Shown here: positions 44,344 through 53,097 of the stretch, piece after piece
Layout of the letters: every line of letters begins with the position of its first letter
How positions within the stretch are numbered: position 1 is the stretch's first letter
Origin: Cellulomonas sp.
GTDB taxonomy: Bacteria > Actinomycetota > Actinomycetes > Actinomycetales > Cellulomonadaceae
Direction of reading: 5' to 3'
Length of the DNA stretch: 64,000 bases
Assembly: GCF_015234515.1 (NCBI RefSeq)
Contig: NZ_JADGMY010000025.1
Location: forward strand, 81,717 to 145,716
Position numbers and translations under genes: made by a program
The notes under the pieces: generated by a model
The model's database searches: none
Told to the model about the DNA's origin: nothing
The model's input: the letters and a program-made list of their open reading frames with translations, nothing else

Positions 44344-44545
44344 CCGTCCACGGTGCCACACGGCCGCGAACCACACCTTCGGCGGCTTCTGAGGGCGCGG
44401 GTGCTCGGGTGCGACATGGCAGGGCGGATCATCGTCGCAAACTGTCCACCACCGGCCGGGACGATCCGCTAGTTTGCGGTCGCCGCGGTGGTGCGTCGCA
44501 CACGACCGGGGGCTCAGGGGTGCTGGCCGACGTCGAGGAGTCGCG

Positions 44546-44912
44546 ATGTTCCGTTACGAACGCATGCCGTCGGACCTGACCTGGCGGAGCGCCGCGTGGT
44601 ACGTGGTCGACCGAGAGCGTGACGTCTGGTTGGGGAGCCTCGGCACGAACGGCCCGGTCGGGCACCGGGTGTTCGCGCTGTGCGTCGGCGGGACCACGAT
44701 CCCCTTCGAGGTCGACACCAGGGCGGACGTGGACGGCGTCAGCATGCACCAGGTGACCTCGTTCGGGTTCAGCCGCAAGGCGCAGGTCTCGCACGGCATC
44801 GAGCCGTACCGGGTGCCCGAGGACGACGCGCTCGCACTCCAGGAGCTAGGGCGAGGGCTACCTCGACTACGCGTGGGCGATGGACCTCACGCTCAATCCG
44901 CCCGTGCCGTGA
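44546..44912 (+). pseudogene. Frameshifted paralogue of the 46545 gene
   Basis: The frame begins MFRYERMPSDLTWRSAAWYVVD, nearly the same as the gene at 46545, and the leader is duplicated too. After LALQELG, near 44849-44851, one extra G shifts it into a long fusion with the next gene. Removing that G gives GEGYLDYAWAMDLTLNPPVP and a stop at 44910-44912, which overlaps the GTG of the following lipoprotein gene. This makes a natural 121-residue protein. It is either a true pseudogene or a sequencing error. The function is unknown. Confidence 0.65.
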
Positions 44913-45397
44913 GACACCGTCGGTGGACCGTCGCCCTGGCGGTCGTCCTCGCTCTGGCGGGGACGACCGCGGGGTGCGCTCCCGGGCGCGACCGCGCGGG
45001 CGAGGCCCGCGGCGCAGCGCTCGACCGCGTGCGCTACCTGCGGTCGCTCCTGGGGGAGCTCCTGGAGGACGCGGGCCCGCTCCCGGACGAGGAGTTCGAG
45101 GTCTTCGTCACCGCGGAGGTCGGCGACCGCTTCGAGGGATCGCTCGACCCGACCGGCTTCCACGACGGCCGGGCGACCTGGCGAGGTGCCGCGCTCGGCT
45201 CGGTCGCGGGACCGCTGAAGTCCCAGGTCGCCGCAGCCGCGTGCTTCGACGTCGAGATCGAACGGAGGACAGCGACGGTGACGTTCGACGACGCACCGTG
45301 CTCCGAGCAGGTTCGACGAGCGCTCGGTGTCACCGGCAACGAGGACAACGTCGTCAGCGTCGACCTCCTGCCCACGGTCGACGACCCCACGCCATGA
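44909..45397 (+). CDS. Putative lipoprotein
   Basis: The 162-residue protein starts at a GTG overlapping the stop of the preceding reading frame. Its signal peptide RHRRWTVALAVVLALAGTTAGC ends in a lipobox (TAGC), so the Cys should be lipidated and the protein anchored outside the membrane. The mature part is acidic (FEVFVTAEVGDRFEGSLDPTGF, CFDVEIERRTATVTFDDAPC) with two Cys that may pair. The family is unknown. Confidence 0.7.
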   Translation: MRHRRWTVALAVVLALAGTTAGCAPGRDRAGEARGAALDRVRYLRSLLGELLEDAGPLPDEEFEVFVTAEVGDRFEGSLDPTGFHDGRATWRGAALGSVAGPLKSQVAAAACFDVEIERRTATVTFDDAPCSEQVRRALGVTGNEDNVVSVDLLPTVDDPTP

Positions 45398-45428
45398 CCG
45401 GCGGCCCGCCCTCGTCGTGCGTGGCGCG

Positions 45429-45866
45429 TCAGAGGCCCTGCGCGACCCGGTAGTACACCTGGTTCCACCGCACCTGGTCCGCGAAGCCGCGACGGGTCGT
45501 GGACTCGTCGATGACCAGCAGCTCGGTGCGCGCCAGCTCGGCGAAGATCTCCCACGCCTCGATGCCCACGGCCGTCGACAGGACGGTGTGGTGCGCTCCT
45601 CCGGCGGTCAGCCAGCACTCCGACGACGTCGTGAAGTCCGGGCGGGGCTCCCACACGGCACGCGCGACGGGCAGGTGCTGCAGGTCGGCCGTGGGTGGCA
45701 CGACGTCGACGACGTTGGCCGTCAGGCGGAAGCGCTCGCGCATGTCCGCCAGCGAGACCACGACGCCCGGGCCCGCGTCGGTGTCGAACACCATGCGGAC
45801 CGGGTCCTCCTTGCCGCCGATGCCCAGCGGGTGGATCTCCACGCGGGGCCTCGACGTCGTGAGCGT
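45429..45866 (-). pseudogene. araA: 3' fragment of L-arabinose isomerase gene araA
   Basis: About 145 codons match the C-terminal third of L-arabinose isomerase: [57 protein letters not shown] and a closing [12 protein letters not shown]. Two metal-binding His (IHPLG and GGAHHT) remain, but the first 340 or so residues are missing. The upstream break joins directly to CBM6/CBM13 debris at 45867, so a deletion fused the two. It cannot be an active isomerase. Confidence 0.8.
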
Positions 45867-46345
45867 CGCACTTGCCGCTGTTGACGCTGCGCACGGTCGA
45901 GTAGCCGCCGCCCGCGTCGACCACCTGCCACCGCTGCCACGGCTGGCCGTTGCTCGTCCACTGGCCGACCACCGCGAGGTCGTCGCGGTTGGGGGCTTGC
46001 ACGTCTATGACCTTGCCGCTGGCGCGGTTGGTGATCCGGACGTCACCGGAGGGTGGGGGAGTGGGGGCCGGGGTCGGCGTGGGCGTCGGGCCGCCGCCCC
46101 CGCCGCGCGTGAGCTGCCGGCTGGTGACGTTGAAGAGGTTCCCGCTGCCCCCGGTGAACCGCGGCACCAGGTCCTGGGTGCCGGTCGCGCCGCTGGCCGG
46201 GCAGCTGACGTTCGTCCACGTCTGCCAGCCGCCGACGACGGCATCGTGCACGTGCCGACCACCGCGCCGGACGCGCTGTCGAGGCGCACCTCGACCCGGC
46301 CCCCGCTGCCGGCTGACGCGACGCGTGCGGATATGCGCGCGCGGC
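45867..46345 (-). pseudogene. CBM6-CBM13 debris of a lost glycoside hydrolase gene
   Basis: Two frames together match the C-terminal half of the GH43 protein at 51277-53097. SGGRVEVRLDSASGAVVGTC is in one frame; after a shift near 46245 the sequence continues with GGWQTWTNVSCPASGATGTQDL, a Pro-Thr linker and [33 protein letters not shown]. The catalytic domain is absent and the last part is cut at the araA junction. It marks a deleted arabinan- or xylan-degrading gene. Confidence 0.78.
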
Positions 46346-46544
46346 GCTCTGGCGTCGGCCGGCCCCGCCCTCGCAGGACGTTCAGGTGTGGCGCGGTGGC
46401 GACGTGCCCACCTTGCCCCAGGGAGAGCGAATCGCGGAAAACCGCCCGCCACCAGCCGGGATGCGCTAGTTCGCGACCGCCGCGGTGGTGCGTCGCACGC
46501 GACCGGGGCCCCCAGGGGTGCAGGGCCGATCTCGAGGAGTCGAG

Positions 46545-47009
46545 ATGTTCCGTTACGAACGCATGCCCTCGGACCTGACCTACCGCTCGAATGCGTGGTA
46601 CGTCGTCGACCACGACCGAGGTGTGTGGTTGGAAGACCTCGGGACGAACGGTCCGCGTGGGCACCGTGTGTTCGCGCTGTGCTTCCGTGGCTCGAGGATT
46701 CCGTTCGAGGTCGACCCCTCTGCCGAGGTCGACGGTGCGCGGGTGCACCAGATCACGACGTTCGGCACCAGCCACGCGGCCGCGTTCACGCATGGCGTCG
46801 GCGAGTACGCGTTCAGCGGCAAGGACGAGGCGCTCGCGATGGAGGAGTTGGCGGCGGAAGCCGTGCTCGCGCTTCTGGCCGCGAAGGGCGCCACGTTCGG
46901 ATGGTCACCGGACGACCGTGTGCAACTCGGCACCGGCGGTCGCCCCGCGCACCAGCTTGTCGACTTCGGATACCCCGACGGCGTCCCGACGGATGGAGAA
47001 ATCTCGTGA
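46545..47009 (+). CDS. Unknown protein, intact paralogue of the 44546 gene
   Basis: This 154-residue protein begins MFRYERMPSDLTYRSNAWYVVD and has conserved WLEDLGTNGPRGHRVFALCF and VHQITTFGTSHAAAFTHGVG segments, probably a small alpha-beta fold. It has no signal peptide or membrane helix. The leader shares a CCGCGGTGGTGCGTCGCAC block with the 44546 copy. Its stop overlaps the GTG of the next gene. The function is unknown. Confidence 0.65.
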   Translation: MFRYERMPSDLTYRSNAWYVVDHDRGVWLEDLGTNGPRGHRVFALCFRGSRIPFEVDPSAEVDGARVHQITTFGTSHAAAFTHGVGEYAFSGKDEALAMEELAAEAVLALLAAKGATFGWSPDDRVQLGTGGRPAHQLVDFGYPDGVPTDGEIS

Positions 47010-47506
47010 CGACGGCAGCGGCGAGTGACGCGCAGATTCTGGACGCGGAGATCGTAGACGCTCGGGCGGTGATTGCTGGCCAGACCGTCGAGGCCGGCGG
47101 TGTGTTCCGATGGTTGGAGCAGCGGGTAGCGACGAAGCAGGCGCTCAGTGCGGCGGAGGCCCTCGCGTGGCTGGACCTTGCCGATGACGGGTCGACGATC
47201 CTGAAGGAATCGAGCCTGAAGGCCCTGGCCGAGATCACGTCCGTCGCGCCCTGGAAGGGGGGCGAGAATCCGAAGGTCACGATTCTCTACAGCAACGGAA
47301 CCGCCGGTGGCAGCGCTTCGAGCCTGGGCGAGATCGACGTCGACGCCGTCAGGATCATCGACCACTCCCACGTCGGGAAGCTCCTTGCCAGCACGGCGTT
47401 CCAGGACGTTGTGCAGCGGCTCGCCGTGGCGAGCACTGACGGGAGCAAGGCGGCCGTCGAGGCTGAGGTCACCGCCTGCTTGCCGAGGGCGAGCCGACCG
47501 GCCTGA
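47006..47506 (+). CDS. Unknown protein with a possible rearranged C-terminus
   Basis: The 166-residue protein begins at a GTG overlapping the stop of the 46545 gene. It has helical segments (GGVFRWLEQRVATKQALSAAEALAWLDLAD) and a strand-rich middle (PKVTILYSNGTAGG, IDVDAVRIIDHSHVG). Its last ten residues, ACLPRASRPA, are read from what in another frame is the middle of a TetR gene. The original C-terminus may therefore have been lost at a deletion junction near 47470. The function is unknown. Confidence 0.55.
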   Translation: MTTAAASDAQILDAEIVDARAVIAGQTVEAGGVFRWLEQRVATKQALSAAEALAWLDLADDGSTILKESSLKALAEITSVAPWKGGENPKVTILYSNGTAGGSASSLGEIDVDAVRIIDHSHVGKLLASTAFQDVVQRLAVASTDGSKAAVEAEVTACLPRASRPA

Positions 47507-47952
47507 ACGCCGTCGCGCGGGCCGCGGGTGTCGGGGTGGGTACGGTCTACCGGCACTTCGCCACCGTCGAGGAGCTCGAGGAGACGCTCGCCTGGGACAG
47601 GTTCGACGAGCTCGGTGCCCTGCTCGACGCGGACGGTGACGACGTGCTGGCGCACGCGATCGAGGCGCACGTGCGCCTGATGGTCGACGACCCCGTCTTC
47701 GAGCGGGTGATGGGCCGGCCCGACCCGCACCTCGAGGAGACCGGCCGCCGGAGGGACGCGCTGCTCACCCGCGTCGACGTCGCACTGGCGCGCGCACGCG
47801 AGCGCGGCGACCTGCGGCCGGGCGTGGACGCGGGCGACGTCGTGCTGCTGGTGTGCGGCCTCGCGTACGCCGTGCGCCACGGCGGTCTGCGCCCCGACGA
47901 CCCGCAGGCGCGGCTCGCGGTGCGCGTCGTGCTGGACGGCCTGCGGGGATGA
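47476..47952 (+). pseudogene. 5'-truncated TetR-family regulator gene
   Basis: In frame from about 47476 the sequence reads LLAEGEPTGLNAVARAAGVGVGTVYRHFATVEELEE. This is the second half of a TetR helix-turn-helix, followed by an intact ligand-binding domain to 47952. The start codon and first helix are missing, and the preceding gene runs straight into it. An internal GTG (MGTVYRHF) would lack a working DNA-binding domain. It is therefore treated as a truncated relic at a deletion scar. Confidence 0.7.
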
Positions 47953-48009
47953 GGCCGGTGTGGCGCGCCAGGTGTAGACGCGCGTCTACACCCGGGCTAC
48001 CGTCGTGGC

Positions 48010-48285
48010 ATGGCCACGGTCGGGACGCGAGAGCTGAAGCAGAACCCCCACGCCGTCGTGCGGCGGGTCCTCGAGACAGGTGAGGCCGTCGAGGTCACGA
48101 CGCACGGACACCCGACCGGGGTCGCGCTGGTGCCGACCACCACCGGCCCCCGGCAATGGGTGCGAGGCGTCGAGCTGGTGAGGCTCGCACCGATCGACGA
48201 CCCGGCGCGGGAACGGCTTCACCATGACCTCGCGTCCCTCGGCGAGGACGACGAGATCGCGGACCCGTGGGAGCCGCGCGCGTGA
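48010..48285 (+). CDS. Phd/YefM-type antitoxin
   Basis: The 91-residue protein begins with the Phd/YefM pattern TVGTRELKQNPHAVVRRVLETGEAVEVTTHGHPTGVAL. This forms the DNA-binding, dimerising N-terminal half. The acidic C-terminus (LGEDDEIADPWEPR) would wrap the toxin. Its stop overlaps the GTG of the PIN-domain toxin gene, the usual type II toxin-antitoxin layout. The operon probably autoregulates. Confidence 0.92.
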   Translation: MATVGTRELKQNPHAVVRRVLETGEAVEVTTHGHPTGVALVPTTTGPRQWVRGVELVRLAPIDDPARERLHHDLASLGEDDEIADPWEPRA

Positions 48286-48668
48286 TCCTGCTCGACACGA
48301 ACGTCCTGATCGACCTGCACCTGTATGCGCTCGACCCCGACGACGACTACTCCGCGAGCATCCTCTCGCGTGCGGAGCTGGAGTTCGGGGTCCGGGCTGC
48401 ACGCACCGCGGAGGACACGGCGGCACGCACCCGGCGCCTCAACGAGCTCGACGGTCTGTTCGACTGGCTGCCGTTCGACGTCGAGTGCACGCGTTCGTAC
48501 GGCGTTGTCGCCTCGACGGCGCGGGCGTCCGGCGCCAAGGTCCGCGGGAAGGACGCGCTCATCGCGTCGCAGGCGCACCGGCACGGCGCCACCGTCCTGA
48601 CCGCGAACCTCGACGACTTCCGGCCCTTCGCGCACCTGGTCCGCATCGTCGCCCCGACGCGTCGCTGA
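48282..48668 (+). CDS. vapC: VapC-type PIN-domain toxin
   Basis: The 128-residue PIN ribonuclease has the conserved acids: Asp5 in ILLDTNVLIDL, Glu in SRAELEFG, Asp in GKDALIASQAH, and the closing Asp in TANLDDFRPF. VapC toxins cut tRNA or rRNA and are held by the upstream antitoxin. GTG start overlapping the antitoxin stop. It is full length with all catalytic acids present, so the module is probably active. Confidence 0.93.
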   Translation: MILLDTNVLIDLHLYALDPDDDYSASILSRAELEFGVRAARTAEDTAARTRRLNELDGLFDWLPFDVECTRSYGVVASTARASGAKVRGKDALIASQAHRHGATVLTANLDDFRPFAHLVRIVAPTRR

Positions 48669-48734
48669 CGCGGTGCCGCCACGAGGTTCACGCTTCACCG
48701 TCGGGGTCCCTCGCGCGGTTGCCGTGGCCTCGGG

Positions 48735-49109
48735 TCAGCGCCCGCCGTCCTCCGCGTCCTCCTGGATCATCACCGGGGAGGCGTGGATGCAGATCATCCG
48801 CAGGTCGCCCTCGCCGGTGTTGGTGAAGGCGTGCCAGGTGTCGGGCGGGACGACGGTGGTGTCGCCGACGCCGGCGACGACCTCGTGCTCGCCCATCCGG
48901 ATCGTCGCCTGCCCCTCGAGGACGGACCAGGTCTCGGTGTACGGGTGCCGGTGCAGGCCCGGCCCTTCGCCGGGGTTGTTGGTGACGAGGAAGAAGCTGA
49001 CGCCCGAGCCGTGATGCTGCCTCTCGAACCGCAGGGTGCGGCCACCGGGCAGGCGCAACGACTCGGCCGGGATCACCCCGGGGACGACGGGGCTGCTGTC
49101 TTCGGTCAC
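48735..49109 (-). CDS. Cupin-domain protein (paralogue 2)
   Basis: The 124-residue cupin is a close paralogue of the one at 43292-43669. It has the same metal-binding motif HRHPYTETWSVLEGQATI and PPDTWHAFTN, and an N-terminus of similar shape (PGVIPAESLRL). DNA identity is also high. A duplication 5.4 kb apart brackets the rearranged region. GTG start at 49109. The reaction is unknown; it may be a small sugar- or metabolite-sensing protein. Confidence 0.88.
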   Translation of the reverse strand: MTEDSSPVVPGVIPAESLRLPGGRTLRFERQHHGSGVSFFLVTNNPGEGPGLHRHPYTETWSVLEGQATIRMGEHEVVAGVGDTTVVPPDTWHAFTNTGEGDLRMICIHASPVMIQEDAEDGGR

Positions 49110-49180
49110 GCGGGCCACCTCTCTGCGTGGTGTCCTCGTCACCGTACGACCACCCCCCGACACCGCCGTACCGTCGTCGG

Positions 49181-50560
49181 CTACGCGCGCAGACCCAGCT
49201 TCGCGCGCCAGCCCGTGCGCTCCGGTGCGGTGTCCGTGTCGGACGGGTGGTCGTCGGCGACCACCGCCGCCGGTGCACCGAGCGCGCCCGGCCCGGGCAG
49301 CGCCTCGTTCGAACCGCCCGCGGGCGGGATCCGCCGGATCAGCCGCCGCGCCATCGCGTGCACGAGTTCGGGGTCCTGCGTGACGACCGTCTCGACCTGA
49401 CGGCCCGGGTGGGCGCGGTCGGACCGCGCGAGCACCGCGAACGCGCCCGTCTCGCTGAGCACGACGAGGAACCGCTCGTGGGCGAGGGGGTCGCCGTACC
49501 GCACGCGGACGCCGCGCAGGCCCGGCAGGGGGTCGGGCGGCAGGCCGGTGCCGAACAGCACGGTGAGCAGCGGTGTGGTCGCCGGTGCCGGGTAGCCCTC
49601 GGCCGACGACTCGTCCGGACGGTCGCTGCGTCCGCCGCCGGCCAGGATCACCGGTGCGGTGCCCGGCGTCAGCGCGGCGCGGTACACGGCCTGCATGAGC
49701 CGGACGAGGTGCGCCTCCGAGACCGACCGGCCCGGGGTGCCGGCGACGAGCTCGAACGGGGACCCGAGCGGCGCGTCGGCGTCCGTGCGGGCGAGCATCG
49801 GCAGGACGGCCCGGGGTGCGGGCAGGTCCGGCGGGACGGCCGCCGCGGGGCCGAGGAACGCGCCCCTGCCGTACGACGCACCGAGCGCCCGCGCCCACGC
49901 GACGTCGTCGTCGCTCTCCAGGCCCTCGACGAGCAGCGCAGCACCCGTCAGCTCCACCTGCTGGAGCACGGCCAGCGTGATCGCCGCGGCGTCGTCCTCG
50001 CTGCGCTGCGCGAGCAGCCGCCGGTCGAGGACGATCAGGTCGGCCCCGACGACGGGCAGCAGCGCGAGCGGTGCGCGGCCCGCGCCGACGTCCTCGACGG
50101 CGATGCCCCACCCGGCGTCGATCGCGCGGTCGGCGGCGGCGAGCAGCCCGCCGGGGTCCTGCGCGAGCTCGCGCTCGTTGATGCCGACGAAGACCCGCAA
50201 CCGCGACTCGGCGATCGAGACGGTCTCCAGCAGGTCGGGCGGGCACGGGACGGCGAGCGACTCGGGCTCCGTCCCGACGATCAGCGACATCGACGGTGGC
50301 AGGTCGGCCGCGAGGAAGGCGCGGAACGCCGCCGCGCGGCACACCCAGTCGAGCTCGCCGGTGAGCCCCTCGACCGCCGCGGCGGCGAAGAGGTCCGCCG
50401 GCAGGTGCAGCGGTGAGTCCTCCGGGCCGCGCGCGGACGCCTTGAGAGCGACGACCGTGCCCGTCGCGAGCTCGACCACCGGGTGGAACAGCACGGTGAC
50501 GTCGCGCTCGCGCAGGAGGCACGTGAGCGCCGCGGAGTGGTCGTCCGGGGCGGGTGTCAC
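49181..50560 (-). CDS. Degenerate EAL-domain sensor protein with DICT-like C-terminus
   Basis: The 459-residue protein has an EAL-fold N-terminal domain (residues about 1-240) whose signature motifs are all altered. The EAL motif reads ALKA, the DDFGTG loop reads EDVGAGRAP, and KID reads VLDRR, while the EGLE and YGRGAFLGP motifs are partly kept. It should therefore not hydrolyse cyclic di-GMP but may bind it. Residues about 265-390 resemble a DICT sensory domain (LVRLMQAVYRAALTPGTAPVIL, LLTVLFGTG). It is soluble, with no membrane helix. Its role is probably as a signalling adaptor. Confidence 0.72.
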   Translation of the reverse strand: MTPAPDDHSAALTCLLRERDVTVLFHPVVELATGTVVALKASARGPEDSPLHLPADLFAAAAVEGLTGELDWVCRAAAFRAFLAADLPPSMSLIVGTEPESLAVPCPPDLLETVSIAESRLRVFVGINERELAQDPGGLLAAADRAIDAGWGIAVEDVGAGRAPLALLPVVGADLIVLDRRLLAQRSEDDAAAITLAVLQQVELTGAALLVEGLESDDDVAWARALGASYGRGAFLGPAAAVPPDLPAPRAVLPMLARTDADAPLGSPFELVAGTPGRSVSEAHLVRLMQAVYRAALTPGTAPVILAGGGRSDRPDESSAEGYPAPATTPLLTVLFGTGLPPDPLPGLRGVRVRYGDPLAHERFLVVLSETGAFAVLARSDRAHPGRQVETVVTQDPELVHAMARRLIRRIPPAGGSNEALPGPGALGAPAAVVADDHPSDTDTAPERTGWRAKLGLRA

Positions 50561-50617
50561 ACCCCACCCATCGGCCTCCCGCGGACGTCGATGAGCACTG
50601 CGGCTGCGTGGCGGGCG

Positions 50618-51085
50618 CTACCCGCCGGGGCAGTCGTCGCTGTCGCCTCTGCTGCGGCAGACGGGGCCGCGGGTCGTGCTGTCCGTCACGGGCGCCTCCC
50701 GTTCCCACCGGTCGCCGGGCACGGGGAGCAGGAACACCATCAGGACACCCAGCGCGAGCAGCGGAAGTGCCAGGAACACGCGGTAGAGGCGGTCGCCCAG
50801 GTGGGCGGCGACGGTGCCGGCCACGAGGAGGGCGAGGCAGGCCACCGCGGTGACCTCCCACCCGACGATCTCACCCCGCGTCGGCGGGCCCGCCGGTACC
50901 ACCAACGAGAAGCTGGTGGCGAAGAACTGGAGGAACAACGCGCCCGTCAGGAAGGTCCCGAAGGTGAGGCAGACGGCGGCGACGACGCCGGACGACGGCC
51001 GCCGCCGGTCCGGCGCGCTGCCGGGCGGTGTGATCGTCGTCGACCCGGGTCGGTCGGTCGGGTCGCGGCTCCGGGTGTCGCCCAT
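50618..51085 (-). CDS. Four-helix-class membrane protein
   Basis: The 155-residue protein starts at ATG 51085 behind a GAGGAGG site. An N-terminal polar, Pro-rich segment is followed by hydrophobic helices: SSGVVAAVCLTFGTFLTGALFLQFFA, IVGWEVTAVACLALLVAGTVAAHLG, and LYRVFLALPLLALGVLMVFLLP. The C-terminus has two Cys and many acidic residues. No family was recognised. It lies between the EAL-like protein and the GH43 terminator. Confidence 0.7.
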   Translation of the reverse strand: MGDTRSRDPTDRPGSTTITPPGSAPDRRRPSSGVVAAVCLTFGTFLTGALFLQFFATSFSLVVPAGPPTRGEIVGWEVTAVACLALLVAGTVAAHLGDRLYRVFLALPLLALGVLMVFLLPVPGDRWEREAPVTDSTTRGPVCRSRGDSDDCPGG

Positions 51086-51201
51086 GGTGCCTCCTCGCGC
51101 GGTGGTGCGATTCTGGCAGAGGCACGACGCCGAGGTAGCCGATCCGGCGCCCCACCGCCCCCCACAGCCCCCGCCGCCCCCGCCGCCCCCGCCGAACCGC
51201 G

Positions 51202-51239
51202 CCTTCGGCGGCTCCCGGAGGTCCGGAAGCCGCCGAAGG
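51202..51239 (-). terminator. Terminator after the GH27-GH43 operon
   Basis: CCTTCGGCGGCTCCCGGA (51202-51219) pairs with TCCGGAAGCCGCCGAAGG (51222-51239) with one mismatch and a 2-nt loop, 38 bp beyond the GH43 stop. A C-rich run of CCGCC repeats follows on the far side (51150-51195). Confidence 0.75.
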
Positions 51240-51276
51240 GTGGGTTCGTCGTCGAGGTGCCCGAGGGGTGGACCCC

Positions 51277-53097
51277 TCAGGAGGCTCGGCTCCACTGGAA
51301 CGTCGTCGCCGACGTGCACGTGCGCTGCTCCAGGGCCGCGCCGTCGGCCGTCGAGCCGCCCACCACGCCCACGCACCGTCCGCTGCCGCGGTTCACCAGC
51401 TGGTCGTAGCCGTCGCCCGTGGACCGCCACGAGAACTGCTGGTTGGCGCGACCGTGGCACGTGTACTGGATGATCCGTGCCCCGTCGCCCGTGGACGCCC
51501 CGCTGACGTCGAGGCACTTGCCGCTGTTCACCGACCGCAGCGACACGTACCCGCCGCCCGCGTCGACGACCTGCCACCGCTGCCACGGCTGGCCGTTGCT
51601 CGTCCACTGGCCCACGACCGCGAGGTCGTCGCGGTGGGGGGCCTGCACGTCCATCACCTTGCCGCTGGCGCGGTTGACGACGCGCACGTCGGCGCCCGAC
51701 GACGACGTCGGCGTGGGGGTCGGTGTCGTCCCGCCGCCACGCGTGAACTGCCAGCTGGTGACGTTGAACAGCTCCCCGCTGCCGCCCGCGAACCGCAGCA
51801 CCAGGTCCCGGGTCCCGGTCGCGCCGCTGACGGGGCACGTCGTCGTCGTCCACGTCTGCCACCCACCGGTGCCGGGCACGGTGCACGTGCCGACCACCGG
51901 CCCGCTGGCGCTGTCCAGCCGCACCTCGATGCGTCCACCGCTCGTCGCCGACGCGACACGGGCGCTGAACGTCGCAGCCCCGCCGCCGAACGCGACGCCC
52001 TTGACCCGCACCCAGTCGCCGTTGCTGACGAACGCGAGGTTGAGCCCGCCCTCGGTGGCCCGCTCCGTCTCCACGCCGCTCGCCCAGGCCGTCGTCTCCG
52101 CCTGCTGGGTGACATACGGGTCGAGCGGCTCGATCTGCGGTGGGCCGGCGGTCGTCATCGACAGCTGCGGGATGGACCCGTCGCCGCCGTACGTGAACGG
52201 CTCGACGGCCACCGACCGCGTGAACCCGCCCCCGCCCGGCAGCGCACCGTTGTGGTAGAAGAAGTACGACCTGCCGCGGTAGTCGACGACGCCGGGATGG
52301 TTGGTGAAGCTGCCGCCCTGCGTGGGCATGACGACGCCGCGGTACGTCCACGGACCGGTCGGCCCGGGTGCCGTCGAGTAGCCGATGAACTCGCTGCAGC
52401 ACGCCGCCGCGAAGACGTTGTAGTACGTGCCGTTGCGCTGGTAGACCCACGGGCCCTCCTCGTAGAGGGTGGGCCGGTTCGCGACGTTGCCCGGGCGGGT
52501 GCCGAACCCCGCGGTGGTGAGCGGGATCCGGGCGGGGCTGCCGGCCAGCGACACCATGTCGCGGTTGAGCCGTGCCACCCACAGGTTCGGGTTGCCGTAG
52601 TAGAGGTACGCCTGCCCGTCGTCGTCGACCATCACGCTCGGGTCGATCTCGGCGTTGTCGACCAGCGGTCGGCCGATCGCGTCGCGGAACGGCCCGGTGG
52701 GGCTGTCGGACACCCCGACGCCGATGGCGTTGCCGCCGCCGCGCTTGACGACCGGCACGTAGAAGTAGAACCGCCCGTCGCGTTCGACCACCTGGCCGGC
52801 CCAGGCGTCGGACTGCGCCCACGAGAACGTCGCCAGGCTCATGGGGGAGCCGTGGTCGGTCCAGTTCGCCATGTCGGTCGTCGAGTAGACCCGCCAGTCC
52901 TTCATCGTGAACCAGGTCGAGCCGTCCTCGTCGTGGGTCGTGTAGACGTAGAGCCGCCCGTCGTGCACGAGCGGGGCCGGGTCGGCCGTGTAGATCGTCT
53001 GGACGATCGGGTTGTCGGCCTGCGCCGGGACGGCGAGGGCGACGGGCGCGAGCAGGGCCGCCGCCGCCAGCGCGGCGACCCGCCACCGCCGGCTCAT
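51277..53097 (-). CDS. Secreted GH43 enzyme with CBM6 and CBM13
   Basis: This 606-residue exported protein has a signal peptide (ALAAAALLAPVALAVPAQA). A five-blade GH43 domain has the base Asp in YTADPAPLV, the pKa-modulating Asp in AEIDPSVMVDDDG and the acid Glu in YEEGPWVYQR. A CBM6 follows (about 345-475), then a Pro-Thr-Ser linker and a CBM13 trefoil with QPWQRWQ and ANQQFSW. GH43 members act mainly on arabinan, arabinoxylan or xylo-oligosaccharides; the exact bond is not predictable. Its ATG overlaps the GH27 stop (ATGA), so the two are translationally coupled. A debris copy is at 45867-46345. Confidence 0.92.
   Translation of the reverse strand: MSRRWRVAALAAAALLAPVALAVPAQADNPIVQTIYTADPAPLVHDGRLYVYTTHDEDGSTWFTMKDWRVYSTTDMANWTDHGSPMSLATFSWAQSDAWAGQVVERDGRFYFYVPVVKRGGGNAIGVGVSDSPTGPFRDAIGRPLVDNAEIDPSVMVDDDGQAYLYYGNPNLWVARLNRDMVSLAGSPARIPLTTAGFGTRPGNVANRPTLYEEGPWVYQRNGTYYNVFAAACCSEFIGYSTAPGPTGPWTYRGVVMPTQGGSFTNHPGVVDYRGRSYFFYHNGALPGGGGFTRSVAVEPFTYGGDGSIPQLSMTTAGPPQIEPLDPYVTQQAETTAWASGVETERATEGGLNLAFVSNGDWVRVKGVAFGGGAATFSARVASATSGGRIEVRLDSASGPVVGTCTVPGTGGWQTWTTTTCPVSGATGTRDLVLRFAGGSGELFNVTSWQFTRGGGTTPTPTPTSSSGADVRVVNRASGKVMDVQAPHRDDLAVVGQWTSNGQPWQRWQVVDAGGGYVSLRSVNSGKCLDVSGASTGDGARIIQYTCHGRANQQFSWRSTGDGYDQLVNRGSGRCVGVVGGSTADGAALEQRTCTSATTFQWSRAS

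Noticed and set aside
44546..45397. A genuine 283-residue fusion protein spanning the paralogue and lipoprotein
   Set aside because: The signal peptide and lipobox would be internal, and removing one G restores a natural stop overlapping the lipoprotein start.
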